Origin: Micromonospora luteifusca
GTDB taxonomy: Bacteria; Actinomycetota; Actinomycetes; Mycobacteriales; Micromonosporaceae
NCBI RefSeq assembly: GCF_016907275.1
Contig: NZ_JAFBBP010000001.1
Span: 3,028,001 to 3,092,000, forward strand
Length of the DNA: 64,000 bases
Direction: 5' to 3'
Shown here: in pieces, positions 57,485 through 64,000 of the stretch
Layout of the letters: the number at the start of each line of letters is the position of its first letter
How positions within the stretch are numbered: the stretch's first letter is position 1
Notes under the pieces: generated by a model
Database searches by the model: none
What the model was told of the DNA's origin: nothing
What the model saw: the letters and a program-made list of their open reading frames with translations, nothing else
Made by a program: the position numbers and the translations under genes

Positions 57485-59125
57485 GTGGGCAACGACTTCG
57501 TGGTCCCGGCCATCGTCGCGGTCACCCTGGTCACCGTCGGGATCGGCTTCTACGGGTTGCGGCTGGCCCGGACCACCTCCGATTTCCTGGTCGCGTCCCG
57601 GGCGGTCAGTCCGACGTGGAACGCCGCCGCCATCGGCGGGGAGTACCTGTCGGCGGCGAGCTTCCTCGGCATCGCCGGGCTGGTCCTCAAGTACGGCGTG
57701 GACGTGCTCTGGTATCCGGTCGGGTTCGCCGCCGGCTACCTGGCTCTGCTGCTCTTCGTGGCGGCGCCGCTGCGCCGCTCCGGCGCGTTCACCCTGCCCG
57801 ACTTCTGTGAGCTGCGGCTGGGGTCCCGCCGGCTCCGCATCCTGGCCACCGCCTTCGTGATCTTCATCGGTTGGCTGTACCTGGTGCCGCAACTCCAGGG
57901 CGCCGGTCTCACCCTGGCCACGGTGGCCGGCTCCCCGTACCCGCTCGGTGCCCTCCTGGTCGCCGCCGTGGTCACCGCCAACGTGGCGCTGGGCGGGATG
58001 CGGGCCATCACCTTCGTGCAGGCGTTCCAGTACTGGCTCAAGCTGACCGCGCTCGCCGTACCGGTGATCTTCCTGGCGCTGCAGTGGCAGGCCGACGGCC
58101 GCCCGGCGGTGACTCCGCCCGACGGGCCGACGTTCCGGGCCGCGACCACCGTCGTGGTCGAGCACCGCGCGACCCTCACCCTGCCCGACGGCGACATCCG
58201 GGAGGTACGCCCCGGCGACGAATTGACCTTCGCTGCCGGTGATCCGGTGCCGGAAGTATCCGGAGTGGCCACCGACGCCAGCGATTGGCTGCTGCCCAGC
58301 GCCGCGGGCAACGACGACCGGGGGCTGTTCGCCACGTACTCGCTGATCCTGGCCACGTTCCTGGGCACCATGGGCCTGCCGCACGTGCTGGTCCGCTTCT
58401 ACACCAACCCGGACGGCGCGGCGGCACGCCGGACCACCCTGGTCGTGCTGGCCCTGGTCGGAGTCTTCTATCTGCTGCCCACCCTGTACGGGGTGCTCGG
58501 CCGGATCTACACCCCACAACTGCTGGTCAGCGGGCAGACCGACGCGGTGGTGGTGCTGTTGCCCGGTGCGGCCCTCGGCGACGGGACACTTGGGCGACTG
58601 CTCGCGGCACTGGTCTCGGCGGGCGCGTTCGCGGCCTTCCTCTCCACCTCGTCCGGGCTGTTGACCAGCGTCGCCGGCGTGATCTCGACGGATGTGCTCG
58701 GTCGGGGCTCGGTACGCGGCTTCCGGCTCGCCACGGTGATCGCCGGAGCTGTGCCGACGGTCCTGGCGCTGCACGTCTCCGGGCTGGACGTCTCGCAGGT
58801 CGTCGGGTTGGCCTTCGCGGTCGCCGCGTCGAGTTTCTGCCCGCTGCTGGTGCTCGGCATCTGGTGGCGTGGGCTGACCGACGTGGGCGCCGCCGCCGGC
58901 GTGGTGGTCGGCGGCGGGGCGGCGATCGGGGCGGTGCTGGTCACCGTGCTCGGTCCGCCGCTGTCCGGCTGGCCGGCCACGCTCACCACCCAGCCGGCCG
59001 CCTGGACGGTGCCGCTGGCCTTCACCGTGATGGTCGCGGTGTCGATGGCGACCCGGCGTCGGGCACCGGCCGACGTCGCGGCCATCATGCTCCGCCTGCA
59101 CACTCCCGAGGCGCTCCGCCTGTAG
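57485..59125 (+). CDS. Sodium/solute symporter, ActP-like
   Basis: Predicted 546 aa from a GTG directly after the preceding stop. SSS-family fold with about 13 TM helices: [41 protein letters not shown] (Na+ site), GTMGLPHVLVRFYTNPDG (sodium-solute signature) and FAAFLSTSSGLLTSVAG. A soluble insert at about residues 200-255 is longer than in ActP. Imports a monocarboxylate such as acetate or pyruvate with Na+. The second ActP-type gene at 62769 is a paralogue. Confidence 0.92.
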   Translation: MGNDFVVPAIVAVTLVTVGIGFYGLRLARTTSDFLVASRAVSPTWNAAAIGGEYLSAASFLGIAGLVLKYGVDVLWYPVGFAAGYLALLLFVAAPLRRSGAFTLPDFCELRLGSRRLRILATAFVIFIGWLYLVPQLQGAGLTLATVAGSPYPLGALLVAAVVTANVALGGMRAITFVQAFQYWLKLTALAVPVIFLALQWQADGRPAVTPPDGPTFRAATTVVVEHRATLTLPDGDIREVRPGDELTFAAGDPVPEVSGVATDASDWLLPSAAGNDDRGLFATYSLILATFLGTMGLPHVLVRFYTNPDGAAARRTTLVVLALVGVFYLLPTLYGVLGRIYTPQLLVSGQTDAVVVLLPGAALGDGTLGRLLAALVSAGAFAAFLSTSSGLLTSVAGVISTDVLGRGSVRGFRLATVIAGAVPTVLALHVSGLDVSQVVGLAFAVAASSFCPLLVLGIWWRGLTDVGAAAGVVVGGGAAIGAVLVTVLGPPLSGWPATLTTQPAAWTVPLAFTVMVAVSMATRRRAPADVAAIMLRLHTPEALRL

Positions 59126-59214
59126 CTGTTCCACGGCTGAGCCGACGGGCCGTCCGCCTCGCGGATGATCGCGAATCCACCCGTGGCCTGACGGCGCAAG
59201 CGGCGACCGGCGGT

Positions 59215-59220
59215 TAACGT
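59215..59220 (+). promoter_or_regulatory. -10-like hexamer TAACGT for a leaderless start
   Basis: TAACGT is seven bases before the ATG at 59228; no Shine-Dalgarno. About 100 bp separate this from the symporter stop, so the ABC genes have their own promoter. Confidence 0.45.
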
Positions 59221-59227
59221 TCGGTTC

Positions 59228-59992
59228 ATGACTGTTGAGCACCCCGCGCTCGCACTGCGTGGCCTGGCCAAGCGGTTCGACGGCACGATCGCGGTGGCCG
59301 GCGTCGACCTCGACGTTCCCGCCGGCTCCTTCTACGGCCTGCTCGGGCCGAACGGCGCCGGCAAGACCACCACCCTGTCGATGGCGGTCGGGCTGCTGCG
59401 GCCGGACGCTGGTTCGGCCTGGGTGCTCGGGCACGACGTGTGGCAGGACCCGCTCACCGCGAAGCGACTGCTCGGTGTGATGCCCGACGGTGTCCGGCTG
59501 TTCGACCGGCTGACCGGGGCGGAACTGCTGGCGTACAACGGGTTGTTGCGCGGGATGGACCCGGCGGTGGTCGACCAGCGGGCCGCGGAGCTGCTCGACG
59601 TGCTGGCGCTCGGCGACGCCGGTCGGACGCTGGTGGTGGACTACTCGGCCGGCATGAAGAAGAAGATCGGCCTGGCCTGCGCGCTGCTGCACGGCCCCCG
59701 GCTGTTGGTGCTGGACGAGCCGTTCGAGGCGGTCGACCCGGTGTCCGCCGCGCTGATCCGGGACATCCTCACCCGGTACGCGGCGGGCGGCGGCACGGTG
59801 GTCTTCTCCAGTCACGTGATGGAGGTCGTCGAACGCCTCTGCTCGCACGTGGCGATTCTGGCCGGCGGCACCATCAAGCGGGTCGGCACGCTTTCCGAGG
59901 TGCGCGGGGACCGCTCGCTGGAGCAGGTCTTCGTCGAGGTGGTCGGCGGGCGCACGGCAACCGGTGAGGAGCTGTCGTGGCTCTCCCAGTGA
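59228..59992 (+). CDS. ABC transporter ATP-binding protein
   Basis: Predicted 254 aa. Walker A GPNGAGKTTT, Q-loop, signature DYSAGMKKKIGLACAL (degenerate LSGGQ), Walker B RLLVLDEPFEAVDP and H-loop FSSHVMEVVERL. ABC-2 exporter type, similar to CcmA-like ATPases. Overlaps the permease gene by 16 bp. Confidence 0.96.
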   Translation: MTVEHPALALRGLAKRFDGTIAVAGVDLDVPAGSFYGLLGPNGAGKTTTLSMAVGLLRPDAGSAWVLGHDVWQDPLTAKRLLGVMPDGVRLFDRLTGAELLAYNGLLRGMDPAVVDQRAAELLDVLALGDAGRTLVVDYSAGMKKKIGLACALLHGPRLLVLDEPFEAVDPVSAALIRDILTRYAAGGGTVVFSSHVMEVVERLCSHVAILAGGTIKRVGTLSEVRGDRSLEQVFVEVVGGRTATGEELSWLSQ

Positions 59993-61680
59993 GCACGGAC
60001 GCCGCGCCCGGCGCGCCGGTACGCGTCGTCACCGCGCGGCACTTCGTGCGGCTCAAGCTGCGGGTAATGGGCAACAGTTTCCGGGGCCAGGGCTGGCGGA
60101 TCGCCATGTTCATCGGTGGCGGGGTGCTCGGGCTCTGGTTCGCCGTCAGTGGCTTCTTCCTCTTCGCCGCGCCCGGGCTGGCGGGCGACGGCCAGTACGC
60201 CGTGCTGGCCGCCGCGGGCGGCGGCGGGCTTCTGGTGCTCGCCTGGCTGCTGCTGCCGCTGATCTTCTTCGGGGTCGACGAGACACTCGATCCGGCCCGG
60301 TTCGCGCTGCTACCGCTGTCGCGACGGACCCTGGTGACCGGTCTGTTCGTCGCGGCCCTGATCAGCGTGCCCGCGCTGGCGGTGCTGGTTGCGTCGTTCG
60401 GGATGGTGTTCACCGCCTGGGCGTTGGGCGGTTGGACCGCCGGCCTGGTGGCCGTCGTCGGCGTGGTGGGCGGGCTGCTGCTCTGCGTGGCCGCGAGCCG
60501 GGCGGTGACCAGCGCCTTCGCCACCATGTTGCGGTCCCGACGGGTCCGGGACCTGGCGGCCGTGCTGCTGGCGGTGACGGCCGCACTGCTCGGGCCGTTG
60601 CAGTTGTTCGGCCTCGCCGCGCTACGGGAGGCGGACTGGACCCGGCTGGCCGGTGTGGCGACGGTTCTCGGTTGGACGCCGTTGGGCGCTCCGTGGACCG
60701 CCGGCATCGACGTGGCCCAGGGTCGGGTGTGGGCGGCACCGGTCAAGTTGCTGATCACGGTGGTGGCGCTCGGTGTTCTGTTGGCGTGGTGGTCGCGGTC
60801 GCTGGAGTCGGCGATGGTGGGCGCGGTGAGTGCCGGCAAGGCTCCGGTGCAGCGCGGTGCCACCGGCGGCGCGGTCAGCCAACTGTTTCCCTGGATCGCC
60901 GGCTGGGCCCGTCGGGACCGGTTCGGCACGTTGGTCGCCCGGGAGGCCCGCTACTGGTGGCGGGACGCTCGCCGCCGGGCCAACCTGATCACAATCGCGG
61001 TGGTCGGCATCTTCGTGCCGGTGTTGATCAACGTTACGGGCGGGGATTTCGCGTCCATGAACGACGAAGGGTTCACGGCGGCTGCCAGTGACAGCTCGCC
61101 TGTCGTGGTCACCATCTCGATGGTCTTCGTGGGCGTGCTCGCCGCGGTCACCCTCGCCAACCAGTTCGGCTTCGACGGCAGCGCGTACGCCGCGAACGTG
61201 GTGGCCGGCGTGCCGGGCCGGGTGGAGCTGCGCGCACGGATGACGGCCTTCTCGCTGTACGTGCTGCCAATGCTGGCGATCGTCGCGGTGGTGCTGTCGG
61301 TGGTGCTCGGTCGGCCCGAATGGATCGGGTTGACGGCAGGCAGCCTCGCGGCCACCTACGGCGCGGGATTGGCGGTGAACAGCTTCGTCTCGGTGCTCGG
61401 GGCGTACTCGCTGCCGGAGACGAGCAACCCGTTCGCGATGAACAGCGGCGCCGGCCTGGCGAAGGGACTGCTCACCCTGCTGTCCATGGTCATCTCTGCG
61501 GTCGTCGCGGTGCCGATGGTGGTGGCAGCGGGGCTGCTCGGTGACGCCTGGCTCTGGCTGGCCCTGCCGGTGGGCATCGCGTACGGGCTGGGCACGGCTC
61601 TGCTGGGCGCGTACCTGGCCGGTGACGTGCTGGACCGGCGTCAGCCGGAGCTGCTGGCCACGGTCACGCCGCGCCGCTGA
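59977..61680 (+). CDS. ABC-2-type transporter permease
   Basis: Predicted 567 aa from a GTG inside the ATPase gene. Twelve or so TM helices and long cytoplasmic loops; RDRFGTLVAREARYWWRDAR in the middle is typical of large one-subunit permeases in actinobacteria. A half-transporter pair with the ATPase at 59228 for export of an unknown substrate. No exported product gene is adjacent. Confidence 0.9.
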   Translation: MALPVSTDAAPGAPVRVVTARHFVRLKLRVMGNSFRGQGWRIAMFIGGGVLGLWFAVSGFFLFAAPGLAGDGQYAVLAAAGGGGLLVLAWLLLPLIFFGVDETLDPARFALLPLSRRTLVTGLFVAALISVPALAVLVASFGMVFTAWALGGWTAGLVAVVGVVGGLLLCVAASRAVTSAFATMLRSRRVRDLAAVLLAVTAALLGPLQLFGLAALREADWTRLAGVATVLGWTPLGAPWTAGIDVAQGRVWAAPVKLLITVVALGVLLAWWSRSLESAMVGAVSAGKAPVQRGATGGAVSQLFPWIAGWARRDRFGTLVAREARYWWRDARRRANLITIAVVGIFVPVLINVTGGDFASMNDEGFTAAASDSSPVVVTISMVFVGVLAAVTLANQFGFDGSAYAANVVAGVPGRVELRARMTAFSLYVLPMLAIVAVVLSVVLGRPEWIGLTAGSLAATYGAGLAVNSFVSVLGAYSLPETSNPFAMNSGAGLAKGLLTLLSMVISAVVAVPMVVAAGLLGDAWLWLALPVGIAYGLGTALLGAYLAGDVLDRRQPELLATVTPRR

Positions 61681-61727
61681 GCGCGGCCCGTCCGTCCGGG
61701 TCCGCGAGGAGGGCGGGCGGGGTCACA

Positions 61728-62261
61728 ATGTTTCACGTGAATCATGAGCCGGGTGCCGAGATCCATTCCACCGACCCGTTCGCGGTGCCGAGCGGGCAGC
61801 GATCGCCGGTACGTCGACTGCGTGGTCGGCTCGCCGCCCCGGTGACCCTCTGGACGGCCCCCGGCCCGGCCGGGCTCACGGTGTCGTCCACCCTGGTCGC
61901 CGAGGGGGAGCCGGACCGGCTGCTCGGGCTGATCGACCCGGAGTCCGACTTCTGGGCGGCAGCCGAGGATGCGGGCCAGTTCGCGGTCACGCCGCTCGGT
62001 CCGCCGCACCGGCAGCTCGCCGACCGGTTCGCCGGCCTGTTCCCCTCCCCGGGCGGGCTCTTCGCCGCGGACGCGTGGATCGAGACGCCCTACGGGCCGG
62101 TGCCGGCGGACGCGGGCGGTTGGGCCGGGTGCCGGCTGGACACCGCCCGGGAGTACGGCTGGGGCCTGCTGGTGGAGGCCACCATCGAGGCGGTCGACCT
62201 GGCCGAGGATGCCTCTCCGCTGCTGCACTATCGCGGCCGGTACCACGAGCTGCCGTCCTGA
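61728..62261 (+). CDS. Uncharacterised protein, flavin-reductase-like split barrel
   Basis: Predicted 177 aa. GGCGGG precedes the ATG at 61728. After MFHVNHEPGAEIHS comes DPFAVPSGQRSPVRRLRGRL, APVTLWTAPGPAGLTVSSTL (FMN-binding strand pattern), LLGLIDPESDFWAAAEDAG and HRQLADRFAGLFPSPGGLF, which fits flavin reductase/FMN-binding split-barrel proteins. The start codon and next five codons are also a parS-like site. It is not clear which constraint came first. Confidence 0.78.
   Translation: MFHVNHEPGAEIHSTDPFAVPSGQRSPVRRLRGRLAAPVTLWTAPGPAGLTVSSTLVAEGEPDRLLGLIDPESDFWAAAEDAGQFAVTPLGPPHRQLADRFAGLFPSPGGLFAADAWIETPYGPVPADAGGWAGCRLDTAREYGWGLLVEATIEAVDLAEDASPLLHYRGRYHELPS
61729..61744. promoter_or_regulatory. 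parS-like ParB-binding site (15 of 16 match)
   Basis: TGTTTCACGTGAATCA differs at one position (T for A at position 14) from the bacterial parS consensus TGTTTCACGTGAAACA. It overlaps the start codon of the gene at 61728. ParB binds such sites, mostly clustered near oriC. Confidence 0.75.
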
Positions 62262-62425
62262 ACCCGGACCGACCGATCACCGCAGTGACCTGAGTCACTT
62301 GGCGCAGCCAGCCAACCGCTCGGCGCACTCGCCGACCGGCGTCGATCTCGGCCTTCCCTGTCGGGGAGTGCGCTCTTTACGGTGCGCGAAACTCCTCTGA
62401 CGCCTGTGAAGGTGGTGATCCACAG

Positions 62426-62791
62426 ATGTCCACGGACACACCCGCTCCGGCCGCTTCCCAGTCGGACAAGTACCTGGCCGTACAACGGTCGGACGAGTTC
62501 GCCGGGCTGCGGCGTGCGCTGCGCGGCTTCGTCTTCCCGATGACCGTCGCGTTCTTCCTGTGGTATGCGCTCTACGTCATTCTCTCCGCGTACGCCCGGG
62601 ACTTCATGGGCACGAAGCTGTTCGGCAGCAACATCAACGTCGCGCTCGTCTTCGGCCTGCTCCAGTTCGTCTCCACGTTCCTGATCGCCTGGCTCTACTC
62701 CCGGTACGCGGACCGGAAGATCGACCCAATCGCCGACCGGATCCGCGAAGAGATCGGGGAGGTGACCCATGAGCAAGGTCCACGCGGTTGA
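62426..62791 (+). CDS. DUF485-family membrane protein
   Basis: Predicted 121 aa. DUF485 signature [20 protein letters not shown] near residue 22, followed by two TM helices (about 35-57 and 73-96) and a charged C-terminal helix. The partner of ActP-type symporters in acetate operons. The next gene starts inside its 3' end. Confidence 0.93.
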   Translation: MSTDTPAPAASQSDKYLAVQRSDEFAGLRRALRGFVFPMTVAFFLWYALYVILSAYARDFMGTKLFGSNINVALVFGLLQFVSTFLIAWLYSRYADRKIDPIADRIREEIGEVTHEQGPRG

Positions 62792-64000
62792 GACGTTCCT
62801 GGCTGCTGAGGCGGGCAATCACACCGCCCGCAACCTGACCATCACGCTCTTCCTGGTCTTCGTGGCGGTGACCCTGGCCATCACCATCTGGGCCAGCCGC
62901 CAGACCAAGACGGCGACCGACTTCTACGCCGGCGGCCGGTCCTTCAGCGGATTCCAGAACGGCATGGCGATCGGTGGCGACTACATGTCGGCCGCCTCGT
63001 TCCTCGGTATCGCCGGCATCATCGCGCTCTACGGCTACGACGGCTTCCTCTACTCGATCGGCTTCCTGGTCGCGTGGCTGGTGGCCCTGCTGCTGGTCGC
63101 GGAGCTGCTGCGGAACTCGGGCCGGTACACGATGGCCGACGTGCTGGCCTTCCGGATGCGCCAGCGTCCGGTGCGTACGGCGGCAGCGGTCTCCACCATC
63201 ACGGTGTCGATCTTCTATCTGCTCGCGCAGATGGTGGGTGCCGGCGCGCTGGTCGCGCTGCTGCTCGGCATCCGGCCGGGGACGACCTTCCTCGGCATGG
63301 ACGCGTCCACCGCGAAGATCGCCACCATCATCATGGTCGGCGCACTGATGATCATCTACGTCACCGTGGGTGGCATGAAGGGCACCACCTACGTGCAGAT
63401 CGTCAAGGCGTTCCTGCTCATGGGCGGCGCGCTGCTGATGACGATCCTGGTGCTGGCGAAGTTCAACTTCAACCTGTCGGCCCTCCTGGGCCAGGCCGCC
63501 GAGGCGTCCGGCAAGGGCAGCGCGTTCCTCGAACCCGGGCTGCGGTACGGCGTCGAGGTCGCCGGCAACTCGACGCAGACCTTCTACAACAAGGTGGACC
63601 TGCTGTCCCTGGGTATCGCCCTGGTGCTCGGCACCGCCGGTCTGCCGCACATCCTGATCCGCTTCTACACGGTGCCGACCGCGAAGGCGGCCCGCAAGAG
63701 CGTGCTCTGGGCGATCGGCATCATCGGCACCTTCTACCTGCTCACCCTGGCCCTCGGCTTCGGTGCGGCGGCGTTGGTGGGCAGCGCGGCGATCACGGCG
63801 CAGGACAAGGCCGGCAACACCGCGGCGCCGCAGCTGGCCGAAGCGCTCGGCATCGAGTTCTTCGGCGGCGAACTAGGTGGAGCGGCTCTGCTGGCGATCA
63901 TCGCGGCGGTCGCCTTCGCCACCATCCTGGCGGTGGTCGCCGGGTTGACGTTGGCCTCGTCGTCCAGCCTGGCGCACGACTTCTACGCCAACGTCATCAA
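62769..64000 (+). CDS. actP: Cation/acetate symporter ActP-like (3' end outside window)
   Basis: Starts at the ATG at 62769, overlapping the DUF485 gene by 23 bp, and runs open off the right edge (about 410 codons visible). SSS fold: [40 protein letters not shown] (Na+ site), [20 protein letters not shown] and [18 protein letters not shown]. Very close to acetate permease ActP; uptake of acetate, glycolate or pyruvate is expected. About the same gene order as the 57.1-59.1 kb pair. Confidence 0.93.
   Translation, partial: MSKVHAVETFLAAEAGNHTARNLTITLFLVFVAVTLAITIWASRQTKTATDFYAGGRSFSGFQNGMAIGGDYMSAASFLGIAGIIALYGYDGFLYSIGFLVAWLVALLLVAELLRNSGRYTMADVLAFRMRQRPVRTAAAVSTITVSIFYLLAQMVGAGALVALLLGIRPGTTFLGMDASTAKIATIIMVGALMIIYVTVGGMKGTTYVQIVKAFLLMGGALLMTILVLAKFNFNLSALLGQAAEASGKGSAFLEPGLRYGVEVAGNSTQTFYNKVDLLSLGIALVLGTAGLPHILIRFYTVPTAKAARKSVLWAIGIIGTFYLLTLALGFGAAALVGSAAITAQDKAGNTAAPQLAEALGIEFFGGELGGAALLAIIAAVAFATILAVVAGLTLASSSSLAHDFYANVI

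Noticed and set aside
57452..59848. Open frame of about 800 codons on the minus strand across the symporter and ABC genes
   Set aside because: Spans several genuine plus-strand genes and is Arg/Gly/Gln/His-rich without any recognisable domain; a third-position GC artefact.

Overview
The window is very GC-rich with actinobacterial gene content and codon use. A translational T-box in front of ileS, an IdeR/DmdR-type iron box, frequent leaderless starts (a TANNNT hexamer 6-8 nt before ATG/GTG) and intergenic repeats of a kind I associate with Micromonospora point to Micromonosporaceae. That placement is inference from gene content; no 16S rRNA or marker search was possible. No rRNA, CRISPR array, insertion sequence or complete prophage is seen.

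Layout. 1-3.2 kb: 3' end of a LuxR-type response regulator, a secreted/membrane alpha/beta hydrolase, a lipoprotein and a membrane protein. 3.2-8.1 kb: ileS on the minus strand (frameshifted as given) with its T-box leader, and a divergent FAD monooxygenase. 8.2-8.9 kb: a small scar holding a truncated SMI1/KNR4 gene joined to a decayed tyrosine-integrase 3' end, next to tRNA-Arg(ACG) and tRNA-Ser(GCU). 9-15 kb: an EcsC-like protein, a CPBP protease-like protein, a flavohaemoglobin, an unusual XRE-peptide deformylase fusion and an iron-regulated FhuF-type reductase. 15-26 kb: envelope glycosylation-type genes (two large polytopic GT-C-like proteins, a GT2, a methyltransferase) interleaved with a MerR regulator with twin operators, tRNA-Ser(UGA), and a quinone oxidoreductase next to SoxR. 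26-31 kb: a secreted SGNH hydrolase with a ricin-type lectin domain, then a two-component system with a lipoprotein. 31-40 kb: housekeeping and accessory genes (phosphotransferase, thiolase, rhomboid protease, cyclophilin, CorA, aminotransferase, CBS protein).

40-46 kb: an overlapping three-gene operon (NTP transferase, glycerol-1-phosphate-dehydrogenase-like enzyme, CDP-alcohol phosphatidyltransferase) that looks like a dedicated phospholipid or phospho-polyol head-group pathway, then a GT4 glycosyltransferase and an Fpg/Nei glycosylase. 46-53 kb: a polyprenyl-phosphate sugar transferase, a LytS/LytTR two-component pair, a DUF5701-like protein, a secreted multi-domain adhesin-like protein and a Uma2 nuclease-fold protein. 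53-57 kb: an OmpR-type two-component system translationally coupled to a DUF4173 membrane protein and preceded by a cluster of DnaA-box-like sequences. 57-64 kb: two paralogous modules of a small two-TM protein plus an acetate-type sodium/solute symporter, flanking an ABC exporter and a flavin-reductase-like gene whose start codon overlaps a near-perfect parS site.

The most notable points are the XRE-deformylase fusion, the lipid-type operon at 41.0-43.5 kb, the GXHH-type IleS with a readable T-box switch and a one-base frameshift, the parS-like and DnaA-box signals, and the integrase scar at tRNA-Arg.
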